Shown one piece after another: positions 5,624 to 10,900 of a stretch of DNA of 10,900 nt. Position 1 is the first letter of the stretch, and each line of letters starts with the position of its first letter. The stretch spans positions 1 through 10,900 of the forward strand of contig VGBQ01000077.1 of assembly GCA_016870425.1 (NCBI GenBank). The letters run 5' to 3'. The notes below the pieces were generated by a model, which saw nothing but the letters and a program-made list of their open reading frames with translations, did no database searches and was not told the origin of the DNA. Both the position numbers and the translations under genes were made by a program. This stretch comes from Actinomycetota bacterium (GTDB lineage: Bacteria; Actinomycetota; Actinomycetes; S36-B12).

Positions 5624-6586
5624 TCAGGACAGGGGCCTGCGGAAGAGGATGATCACCCGTTCGGGCCGCATGCCTGCCCGCTCGTAGAGCGCCGTCGCGC
5701 CGGTGGTGTTGTCGCTGTCCACGGTGAGGGTCATGGCCGCGCGGCCCTCGCGGGCAGCCTGCGAGAAGGCCGAGCGCAGCAGCCAGGTGGCGATGCCCCG
5801 GCCGCGTGCGTGGGGCACGACGCCCAGCACGCGCACGTGGCCGGCATCTCGCTCGATGCGGGAGTCATCTTGGATACACAGCCCGATCGGCTCGCCATCA
5901 AGCCAGGCGAGCCGCCATAACTCCGGCCGAGCGTCGCGCCGATCGCTGAACCACGGGATCCACTCCTCATAGGGATGTGGCACGAAGCCGAAGTGCTCGG
6001 CAAACGCGATCTCGTCGACGCGATGGAGCAAGCGCCGCTCGTCGTCGGTCGTCGCGATGGTGGTCGTCACTCCGATCGGGGGTGCCGGCTCGGAGTGATG
6101 CCCCGGGCCCAGATCGATGTGCATGTGCCAGAAGCGGCGCACCTCCCGGAAGCCAGCCGCCTCGAGCACCCCGATGTAGACCTCGTCCTGCGCGAAGGCG
6201 CCTGCCTCTGCCTTCCAGCCGTCACCGTCGGCCAGGCGATCGGCCGCCTCGAGCCCCATGGCCACCAGCGGGGCGAGGAGTGCGCGGCCATGATCGGGTA
6301 CGGCGTAGGAGTCGACGAAGACGGTGCGTGCCTCGTCATCGCGCTCGATGATGACCAGGCCCACCGCCTGGCTGTCGCTGGTGAAGACCAGGCGGTGCTC
6401 GTCGCGCATGGCGTCGGGATTTGTCAGGTCCGAGCGCACGGACTCCCGACTGGCATCGGCCATCGCCAGCACGCCGGTGTCTGCTGCAGACACGACGGCG
6501 TATGCAAGGTCGACGTCAGGGCCGTCGAAGTAACTGTCGACGTCGACGAGCTCGAGCGGTCGGGTGAGATAGCCGGGCGGGAGCAC
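5624..6586 (-). CDS. Tandem-GNAT N-acetyltransferase family protein
   Basis: This 320-residue protein appears to contain two GNAT folds. The N-terminal half (about 20-155) is degenerate but keeps a GNAT-like end, YIGVLEAAGFREVRRFWHM. The C-terminal half (about 170-318) has a clear acetyl-CoA site, VRVLGVVPHARGRGIATWLL (241-260), with the R-G-R-G-I-A pyrophosphate loop at 251-256, then LTVDSDNTTGATALYERAGM. The layout resembles MshD (mycothiol synthase) in having two GNAT halves, but the specific MshD motifs I know are not evident, so the substrate is unassigned. GTG 6586 is taken as start because TAGACT lies exactly six bases upstream and no Shine-Dalgarno is visible. It lies 18 bases after the stop of the SET gene but seems to have its own promoter. 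Confidence 0.8.
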   Translation of the reverse strand: MLPPGYLTRPLELVDVDSYFDGPDVDLAYAVVSAADTGVLAMADASRESVRSDLTNPDAMRDEHRLVFTSDSQAVGLVIIERDDEARTVFVDSYAVPDHGRALLAPLVAMGLEAADRLADGDGWKAEAGAFAQDEVYIGVLEAAGFREVRRFWHMHIDLGPGHHSEPAPPIGVTTTIATTDDERRLLHRVDEIAFAEHFGFVPHPYEEWIPWFSDRRDARPELWRLAWLDGEPIGLCIQDDSRIERDAGHVRVLGVVPHARGRGIATWLLRSAFSQAAREGRAAMTLTVDSDNTTGATALYERAGMRPERVIILFRRPLS

Positions 6587-6592
6587 CCGCGG

Positions 6593-6598
6593 AGTCTA
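6593..6598 (-). promoter_or_regulatory. Leaderless -10 box (TAGACT) for the GNAT gene
   Basis: Minus-strand TAGACT (6598-6593), then CCGCGG (6592-6587), then the GTG start at 6586. It sits in the 18-base gap after the SET gene stop (6607-6605), so the GNAT gene can be transcribed independently. Confidence 0.6.
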
Positions 6599-6604
6599 GG
6601 CCCG

Positions 6605-7108
6605 TCAGGGGGTTGGCAGTGCGGCGATTCGTCGTACGAGATAGGGCGAGAACCAACCGGCGTACCTCGCTTGCAGGACCGGGTCGCGCCAGTCGCTGCC
6701 GCTGACAACGCCGCGGCAGGTGGGCGCCTCGCAGAGGCAGCGGAACTCGTCGTAGTCGCTCGCATCGCACATGGCGTAGTCGAAGCTCAGTTCCTCGCCC
6801 GGCTCGATGTCTCGCATGGCGACGAGGAGCTGGGACCCCGCGAGGCCGCAGTTGGGCTCGCAGGAGTGATTGAGCATGTCCCCGGGCTCGGGGGTGTCGC
6901 CGGAGACGAGGAAGAGATCGGCGTCGATCTGGATGGACCGATGCTGACGATCGATCGACAACGTCGCCAGCCGACTCCCATCGACGACCCAGCCACCAAA
7001 GCCGGCGACGGTCTCGCCCTTGCTGATGCGCTCGGTGGTGTAAGAGCCCCAGCCCTTGTCACCTGCGGGGCGTGCCTCGGCCTTCGGAGTCAGCCAGTTG
7101 TAGTCCAA
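6605..7108 (-). CDS. SET-domain protein, putative lysine methyltransferase
   Basis: This 167-residue protein is essentially a single SET domain, the S-adenosylmethionine-dependent lysine methyltransferase fold best known from eukaryotic histone modifiers. Visible signatures are GWGSYTTERISKGETV (19-34, cofactor side), LNHSCEPNCGL (79-89, the NHSCxPN motif), EELSFDYA (105-112) with catalytic-region Tyr111, and a post-SET-like CLCEAPTCRG (124-133). In the last, C124, C126 and C131 could bind zinc with C83. All core motifs are intact, so it is probably active; the substrate is unknown. The start is TTG at 7108, supported by a strong AAGGAG site six bases upstream (7120-7115). An SD-led start contrasts with the leaderless genes nearby. 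It is divergent from bpa. Confidence 0.88.
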   Translation of the reverse strand: MDYNWLTPKAEARPAGDKGWGSYTTERISKGETVAGFGGWVVDGSRLATLSIDRQHRSIQIDADLFLVSGDTPEPGDMLNHSCEPNCGLAGSQLLVAMRDIEPGEELSFDYAMCDASDYDEFRCLCEAPTCRGVVSGSDWRDPVLQARYAGWFSPYLVRRIAALPTP

Positions 7109-7114
7109 CGAGAT

Positions 7115-7120
7115 CTCCTT
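7115..7120 (-). promoter_or_regulatory. Strong ribosome binding site fixing the TTG start of the SET gene
   Basis: AAGGAG on the minus strand (7120-7115) with six bases to TTG at 7108. This decides the start, because there is no ATG or GTG at a comparable position. Confidence 0.75.
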
Positions 7121-7192
7121 GATCGTGCGCGCGTGTTCGTGCGCGGACGAGAGTGTGACACGACTGCGCGACGAAGTGAAATCGCGCGGACT

Positions 7193-7208
7193 GGCTGAAC
7201 GTTCAGTC
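7193..7208. promoter_or_regulatory. Palindromic operator-like site between SET and bpa genes
   Basis: CTGAACGTTCAG (7195-7206) is a perfect 12-bp palindrome. Extended to 16 bp (GGCTGAAC/GTTCAGTC) it has one mismatched pair. The TGAAC/GTTCA half-site arrangement is typical of TetR-family operators in actinobacteria. It lies 41 bases before the bpa start and 84 before the SET start. No TetR gene is in the window, so the regulator is unknown. Confidence 0.5.
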
Positions 7209-7235
7209 GGGATCGCGTGGTGTCCATGCGGGTGT

Positions 7236-7241
7236 CACCAT
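7236..7241 (+). promoter_or_regulatory. Possible leaderless -10 box (CACCAT) for bpa
   Basis: CACCAT at 7236-7241 has the same six-base spacing to the ATG at 7248 as the other leaderless promoters but lacks the initial T of TANNNT. An AGAGGT run directly before the ATG is too close to act as a normal ribosome site. Weaker than the other four cases. Confidence 0.35.
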
Positions 7242-7247
7242 AGAGGT

Positions 7248-7757
7248 ATGACGGAGGGCAGCGGTTCACACGATGCACCGGAGCAGCACGTCGTCGTGGT
7301 GGCGGAGGGCGACGGGCGACCGTCCGGTGCCTTCGTGCAGCAGCCCGCCAAGGTGATGCGCATCGGCGCGATGATCCGTCAACTCCTCGAGGAGGTGCGC
7401 AATGCGCCCCTCGACGAGGCTGCGCGCGCCCGGCTGCGGGACATCCACACTCGGTCGCTGGTCGAACTCGAGGACGGCCTGGCGCCCGAATTGGTCGATG
7501 AGTTGGAGCGCCTGTCACTGCCCTTCACGGATGAGGCAGTGCCCAGTGAGGCGGAGTTGCGCATCGCGCAGGCGCAACTCGTCGGCTGGCTCGAGGGTCT
7601 CTTCCACGGCATCCAGACCGCGCTCTTCGCCCAGCAGATGGCGGCGCGCGCGCAGTTCGAGGAGATGCGGCGCCAAGTGATGCCCGGTGCGCTTCCCGGC
7701 GCTCCCGAGGGAGCCGCGGAGGGCCAGCCCGGCCAGGGCCCAGGCCTCTACCTCTAA
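7248..7757 (+). CDS. bpa: Bacterial proteasome activator Bpa/PafE (DUF2587 family)
   Basis: This 169-residue protein matches the Bpa/PafE family. In mycobacteria it forms an ATP-independent dodecameric ring that docks on the 20S proteasome and admits unfolded proteins, independently of pupylation. Residues 1-35 are polar and probably disordered. The four-helix-bundle core (about 38-145) includes VMRIGAMIRQLLEEVR, ARLRDIHTRSLVELEDGLAPELVDELERL, PSEAELRIAQAQLVGWLEGLFHGIQTALFAQQ and MAARAQFEEMRRQ. A Gly/Pro-rich tail ends in GLYL. The mycobacterial tail, as I recall it, ends GQYL and inserts into proteasome alpha-ring pockets, so Gln is replaced by Leu while Tyr-Leu is kept. ATG 7248 is chosen because conserved sequence starts shortly after it; the frame is open to 7119, but that part covers the intergenic palindrome. 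Its stop is 9 bases before serS. Confidence 0.88.
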   Translation: MTEGSGSHDAPEQHVVVVAEGDGRPSGAFVQQPAKVMRIGAMIRQLLEEVRNAPLDEAARARLRDIHTRSLVELEDGLAPELVDELERLSLPFTDEAVPSEAELRIAQAQLVGWLEGLFHGIQTALFAQQMAARAQFEEMRRQVMPGALPGAPEGAAEGQPGQGPGLYL

Positions 7758-7760
7758 CCT
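7755..7760 (+). promoter_or_regulatory. Leaderless -10 box (TAACCT) for serS, containing the bpa stop codon
   Basis: TAACCT at 7755-7760, then TGGTCC, then the GTG start of serS at 7767. The first three bases of the box are the TAA stop of bpa. No Shine-Dalgarno sequence precedes the GTG, so serS probably has its own leaderless transcript besides any readthrough from bpa. Confidence 0.6.
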
Positions 7761-7766
7761 TGGTCC

Positions 7767-9065
7767 GTGATCGACCCCCGTCTGCTGCGCGAATCCCCCG
7801 ATGCTTTGCGCGAGTCACAGCGTCGCCGTGGCGAGGATGTCGCCCTGGTCGATCGGCTCGCCTCGCTCGATATCGAGCGCCGCGCCGCGCAATCGGCGTA
7901 CGACGACCTGCGTGCCGAGCAAAAGCAACTGTCCAAGCGCATCGGCCCGCTGCAGGGAGCGGTCAAGAAGGGTGACACCTCGGCGCAGGCCGAGCTTGAC
8001 GCGCTCATGGCTCAGGCCGGGGAGCTCGCCGATCGCGTGAAGGCGGCTGACGCCGCAGCGGGTGAGGCAACGCGCGCGCTGGACGAGGCCTGGCTCGAGC
8101 TGTCCAATGTGGTGGACATGCGTGCCCCGGTGGGGGGCGAGGAGGACTTCGCCGTCCTCGAGCTGGTGGGCAGCCCGCGTGACTTCACCGCGGAGGGATT
8201 CACCCCGCGCGATCATCTCGAGCTCGGGGAGATGCTCGGCGCCATCGACGTGGAGCGTGCCGCCAAGGTCTCAGGCTCGCGCTTCTACTACCTCATGGGC
8301 GTCGGCGCGCTCCTGGAGTTTGCCCTTCTCAATCTCGCGATGGCGCAGGCGACGCGCAATGGCTTCGTCCCCGTGATCCCCCCCGTGCTCGTCGCACCGC
8401 GCGCGATGGAGGGCACCGGATTCCTCGGGCAGGCCGCGGAGAACGTCTATCGCATCGAGTCCGACGACATGTATCTCGTGGGCACGGCCGAGGTGCCTCT
8501 CGCCGGGCTGCACAGCGACGAGATCCTGCCCGCGAGTGCGCTGCCCCTGCGCTATGCCGGCTGGTCCTCGTGCTTCCGCCGCGAGGCGGGGTCCTATGGC
8601 AAGGACACCCGCGGGATCATCCGCGTCCATCAGTTCGACAAGGTCGAGATGTTTGTCTTCTGCGACCCGGCCGACGCCGAGGCGGAGCATGAGCGCCTGC
8701 TGCGCTGGGAGCGCGACTTCATGGACGCCCTCGAGATCCCCTATCGCGTCATCGATGTCGCCACCGGCGACCTGGGCTCGAGTGCGGCGCGCAAGTTCGA
8801 CATCGAGGCGTGGATCCCCACCCAGGGCGCCTATCGCGAGGTCACGTCGACCTCGAATACGACGCAATTCCAGGCCCGGCGCCTGGGCATCCGCATGCGG
8901 TCGGGCGACATGGTGCAGCCCGTCGCCACACTCAACGGCACACTCTGCGCGATGCCGCGGATCATCGTGGCGATCCTGGAGAACCACCAGCGGGCGGACG
9001 GATCGGTGGTCGTGCCCCAGGCGCTGCGTCCCTATCTCGGACGAGACGTCCTCGAGTTGCCGTGA
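7767..9065 (+). CDS. serS: Seryl-tRNA synthetase
   Basis: This 432-residue class II aminoacyl-tRNA synthetase charges tRNA-Ser (and tRNA-Sec where present) with serine in the cytoplasm. The N-terminal 110 residues form the long tRNA-binding coiled coil, including SAYDDLRAEQKQLSKRIGPL. The catalytic domain shows VGTAEVPLAGLH (serine-binding TAE at about 240-242), motif 2 FRREAGSYGKDTRGIIRVHQF from residue 270, TSTSNTTQFQARRL, and motif 3 NGTLCAMPRIIVAILENHQ from residue 390. Length is normal and all key residues are present. The start is GTG 7767, giving the standard MIDPRLLRE beginning, with TAACCT six bases upstream. The stop TGA overlaps the GTG of the following lipoprotein gene. Confidence 0.97.
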   Translation: MIDPRLLRESPDALRESQRRRGEDVALVDRLASLDIERRAAQSAYDDLRAEQKQLSKRIGPLQGAVKKGDTSAQAELDALMAQAGELADRVKAADAAAGEATRALDEAWLELSNVVDMRAPVGGEEDFAVLELVGSPRDFTAEGFTPRDHLELGEMLGAIDVERAAKVSGSRFYYLMGVGALLEFALLNLAMAQATRNGFVPVIPPVLVAPRAMEGTGFLGQAAENVYRIESDDMYLVGTAEVPLAGLHSDEILPASALPLRYAGWSSCFRREAGSYGKDTRGIIRVHQFDKVEMFVFCDPADAEAEHERLLRWERDFMDALEIPYRVIDVATGDLGSSAARKFDIEAWIPTQGAYREVTSTSNTTQFQARRLGIRMRSGDMVQPVATLNGTLCAMPRIIVAILENHQRADGSVVVPQALRPYLGRDVLELP

Positions 9066-9970
9066 CCCGTGCGTCGCGTGTCCGCGGCGTCGCAGCCCTC
9101 GTCGCGGGAGCTGCTCTCATGGCCGGGTGCACGGGTGGCGCTGACGGTGCCGCGACGTCGCCGGCTCCTACTCAGGCGTCGTCGAGCGCGCCCGCTCCGA
9201 GTCCCACAGCGGCGCCGACACCCACGCCGTCTCCCCCGCCCCTAGCACCCGGCACGTCGCGTGGTCGGCTCCTCGTCGTACAGCAGGCGGAGGACGCCGC
9301 TCTCGTGTCGGGCGGCCAGCCCATCCGCCTGACGCTTGCCCGCACGGGCAACGTCGCCTCATGGTTCACGGCGCCACCGCAGAAGCTCGCCGGCACGATG
9401 TCGACCGAGCAGGCACTGCTCAGCCTGGGCTGGCGTCCTGCCGACGACGGCACGACCGCGGCCCTGCCGGCGCCGCGGCCCAATGGATTGCTCGCCCACG
9501 CGGGCGGCACGCTCGCCTTCACGGTCCAGCGGGCCAACGTGCGCGCCGATGGCACCCTCGTCCTTGACATCCGACCCCTGGGTGCGACCCCCGGGACGGT
9601 GGAGTCCTTCGGACCGGTGTCGCTGACCCTCGACGGCGCCCCGGGGGTGCTGGATCTCTCCGCTGCGCTGGGTACCCTCACGGTGCGTGCCGTCATCACC
9701 GGGACCGGCAACGAGCAGGCGGCAGTCCAGGTGATCGGTGCCGAGGGCGAGGTGCTGGAGTCGGCCTTCGTCTCGCCCGAGCGCACCGTGATCGACACCT
9801 GGATCGACGTGACGTCAGGAGCGACGGTCTGGTCCGACCCGGTCGTGACCTTCACGCCCCCGGGGCAGGCCAAGCCCGGCACGATCCGCGTCACCGGCAC
9901 GCTGGAGGTCGACGGCGAGTCGACTCCACTCGACGCCGTGATCGCCCGCTGGAGCCTCCCCCTCGCCTAA
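9062..9970 (+). CDS. Putative lipoprotein of unknown function
   Basis: This 302-residue exported protein has a short basic N-terminus (VTRASRVR), a hydrophobic core at 9-20, and a lipobox-like MAGC with Cys23 as the probable lipidated residue; Met at -3 is less usual than Leu. Residues 24-64 are a Pro/Ser/Thr/Ala-rich wall-spanning linker with repeated PTP-type units. The folded part (about 65-302) looks beta-rich. It contains VASWFTAPPQKLAGTMSTEQAL (98-119, weakly like a WFTDRP...AGT motif I recall from uncharacterised exported proteins), then a segment with VTGTGNEQAAV-like strands around 210-235 and WIDVTSGATVW. I do not recognise a named domain. GTG 9062 overlaps the serS stop (GTGA), so it is co-translated with serS. 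The link to serS is probably only operonic. Confidence 0.75.
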   Translation: MTRASRVRGVAALVAGAALMAGCTGGADGAATSPAPTQASSSAPAPSPTAAPTPTPSPPPLAPGTSRGRLLVVQQAEDAALVSGGQPIRLTLARTGNVASWFTAPPQKLAGTMSTEQALLSLGWRPADDGTTAALPAPRPNGLLAHAGGTLAFTVQRANVRADGTLVLDIRPLGATPGTVESFGPVSLTLDGAPGVLDLSAALGTLTVRAVITGTGNEQAAVQVIGAEGEVLESAFVSPERTVIDTWIDVTSGATVWSDPVVTFTPPGQAKPGTIRVTGTLEVDGESTPLDAVIARWSLPLA

Positions 9971-9976
9971 CCATCG

Positions 9977-10040
9977 CGCCGAGTGGGCAGTTGTCGGCCC
10001 ATCCCCCTCACGGGGACGACCGACAACTGCCCACTCGGCG
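9977..10040. terminator. Large perfect palindromic hairpin between convergent genes
   Basis: Bases 9977-9997 are the exact reverse complement of 10020-10040: a perfect 21-bp stem with a 22-base loop. Inside the loop, CCCC (10003-10006) and GGGG (10012-10015) can form a second short stem. It begins 6 bases after the lipoprotein stop and ends 10 bases before the stop of the convergent TrpB2-type gene, so it probably terminates both. There is no T-tract. Stem length is greater than usual for a terminator, so it may be a dispersed intergenic palindrome used as one. Confidence 0.75.
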
Positions 10041-10050
10041 AAGACTGCGG

Positions 10051-10900
10051 CTAGGCGGGGACGGGCGGGATGTTGGCGATCGCGGGAGCGAAGCGCTCGT
10101 CGGAGAGCTCCTCGTCCACCATCGCTCCAGCGAGGAAGTTCTCGTACGCCGCCAGGTCGAAGTGACCGTGACCGCACAGTGCCGTGAGGATCACCGTCTC
10201 CTCGCCGGTCTGCTTGGCCTGCTCCGCCAGGCGGATCGCCTGGGCGATCGCGTGCGTGGGCTCAGGAGCCGGGACGATGCCTTCACTGCGCGCGAACTTC
10301 ACGGCACCGGCGAAGCACTCGGTCTGCGGGATCGCCACGGCGTCCATCAGTCCCAGCTCGTAGACGTGCGAGATGAGCGGAGCCATGCCGTGGTAGCGCA
10401 GGCCACCGGCGTGGATGGGGTCCGGGATGAACTGGTGGCCCAGCGTGTGCATCTTCATGAGCGGCGTCATGCCAGCCGTGTCGCCGAAGTCGTAGGCGTA
10501 GACCCCGCGCGTGAGAGACGGGCAGGAGGCAGGCTCGACCGCGGTGATCTGCGGGTTGATCTTGCCCGCGAGCTTTTCGCGCAGGAAGGGGAAGGACAGG
10601 CCCGCGAAGTTGGAGCCGCCTCCGGTGCAGCCGACGATGTGGGTCGGCGTATCCCCGGCCATCTGCAACTGCAGCAGGGCCTCCTCGCCGATGATCGTCT
10701 GGTGCAGCAGCACGTGGTTGAGCACTGAGCCCAGCGCATAGCGCGTATCCGGATTCGTGGCCGCCACCTCGACGGCCTCGGAGATCGCGATGCCGAGGGA
10801 GCCCGACCAGTTGTTGGGGTCCTTGGCCAGCTCGCGGCCGATCGCGGTGACATCCGAGGGCGAGCGGTGGATCTGGGCGCCGAAGGTCTCGATCATGAGC
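10051..10900 (-). CDS. trpB2: TrpB2-type (tryptophan synthase beta-like) PLP enzyme, 5' end outside window
   Basis: This is the C-terminal 282 residues or so of a TrpB2-family protein, a fold-type II PLP enzyme that condenses indole with serine to make tryptophan, usually without a dedicated TrpA partner. The frame is open at the window edge and the ATG at 10896 is internal. A typical family member is about 420-460 residues, so the catalytic lysine and N-terminal domain lie outside. TrpB2-specific features seen are GSLGIAISEAVE, YALGSVLNHVLLHQTIIGEEA, the PLP phosphate loop GCTGGGSNFAG, GLRYHGMAPLISHVYELG, TECFAGAVKFARSEGIVPAPE, and the terminal GHGHFDLAAY. These distinguish it from canonical TrpB1. 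No trpA or other trp gene is visible. It ends just beyond the large palindrome. Confidence 0.9.
   Translation of the reverse strand, partial: LMIETFGAQIHRSPSDVTAIGRELAKDPNNWSGSLGIAISEAVEVAATNPDTRYALGSVLNHVLLHQTIIGEEALLQLQMAGDTPTHIVGCTGGGSNFAGLSFPFLREKLAGKINPQITAVEPASCPSLTRGVYAYDFGDTAGMTPLMKMHTLGHQFIPDPIHAGGLRYHGMAPLISHVYELGLMDAVAIPQTECFAGAVKFARSEGIVPAPEPTHAIAQAIRLAEQAKQTGEETVILTALCGHGHFDLAAYENFLAGAMVDEELSDERFAPAIANIPPVPA

Noticed and set aside
5624..6586. Mycothiol synthase (MshD) identity for the tandem GNAT protein
   Set aside because: Size and two-domain layout fit, but the residues around the second acetyl-CoA site follow generic GNAT patterns and the MshD-typical segments are not evident.
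5975..7198. 407-residue plus-strand open frame
   Set aside because: It runs antisense through the GNAT and SET genes, has no recognisable motif, and disagrees with the well-supported minus-strand proteins. Typical high-GC shadow frame.
7119..7247. Earlier start for bpa
   Set aside because: The extra residues are Arg/Asp-rich and unlike the family, and the region holds the SET gene ribosome site and the palindrome.
1..10900. Defence island, secondary-metabolite cluster, CRISPR or mobile element
   Set aside because: No nuclease, transposase, integrase, repeat-spacer array or biosynthetic cluster is seen. The genes are conserved housekeeping or widespread families with uniform composition.

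Overview
The window is a high-GC, densely packed chromosomal segment from an actinobacterium. Four things point there: a bacterial proteasome activator (Bpa/PafE), the actinobacteria-typical families DUF5926 and DUF4446, an NlpC/P60 hydrolase behind a ydaO-type c-di-AMP riboswitch, and several genes whose -10 box lies exactly six bases before a GTG or ATG start (leaderless-type promoters). The genus cannot be read from the sequence. I see no mobile element, CRISPR array, tRNA or rRNA.

Layout: (1) 2-2082, plus strand: the 3' part of an FAD-linked 2-hydroxyacid dehydrogenase-type oxidase overlapping a SEC-C/DUF5926 gene. (2) 2090-4041, minus strand: an ion-channel-like membrane protein overlapping a GDT1/TMEM165-type cation transporter. 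(3) 4083-4580, plus: a DUF4446 membrane protein, divergent from the channel gene and ending in a hairpin shared with the next, convergent gene. (4) 4602-5195, minus: a secreted NlpC/P60 peptidoglycan hydrolase. The 428 bases upstream of it (5196-5623) are not empty. They hold a c-di-AMP riboswitch aptamer, a 5' stem-loop, a tentative promoter and short direct repeats resembling a response-regulator site. (5) 5624-6586, minus: a tandem GNAT acetyltransferase. (6) 6605-7108, minus: a SET-domain lysine methyltransferase-like protein, divergent from (7) 7248-7757, plus: Bpa. Their shared spacer contains a TetR-like palindrome. (8) 7767-9970, plus: seryl-tRNA synthetase overlapping a lipoprotein gene of unknown function. 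(9) 10051-10900, minus: the C-terminal part of a TrpB2-type PLP enzyme, separated from the lipoprotein gene by a large palindromic hairpin.

Most genes are housekeeping or conserved genes, not a single accessory system. Three adjacent pairs are joined by GTGA start/stop overlaps (translational coupling): oxidase-DUF5926, channel-GDT1 and serS-lipoprotein. The remaining starts fall into two classes. Some are leaderless, with a TANNNT-like -10 box and six bases to the start. Two have Shine-Dalgarno sites (nlpC/P60 and the SET gene). The most informative non-coding element is the riboswitch, which links cell-wall hydrolysis to c-di-AMP. It is a known class, and its lack of a downstream terminator suggests control at translation initiation.
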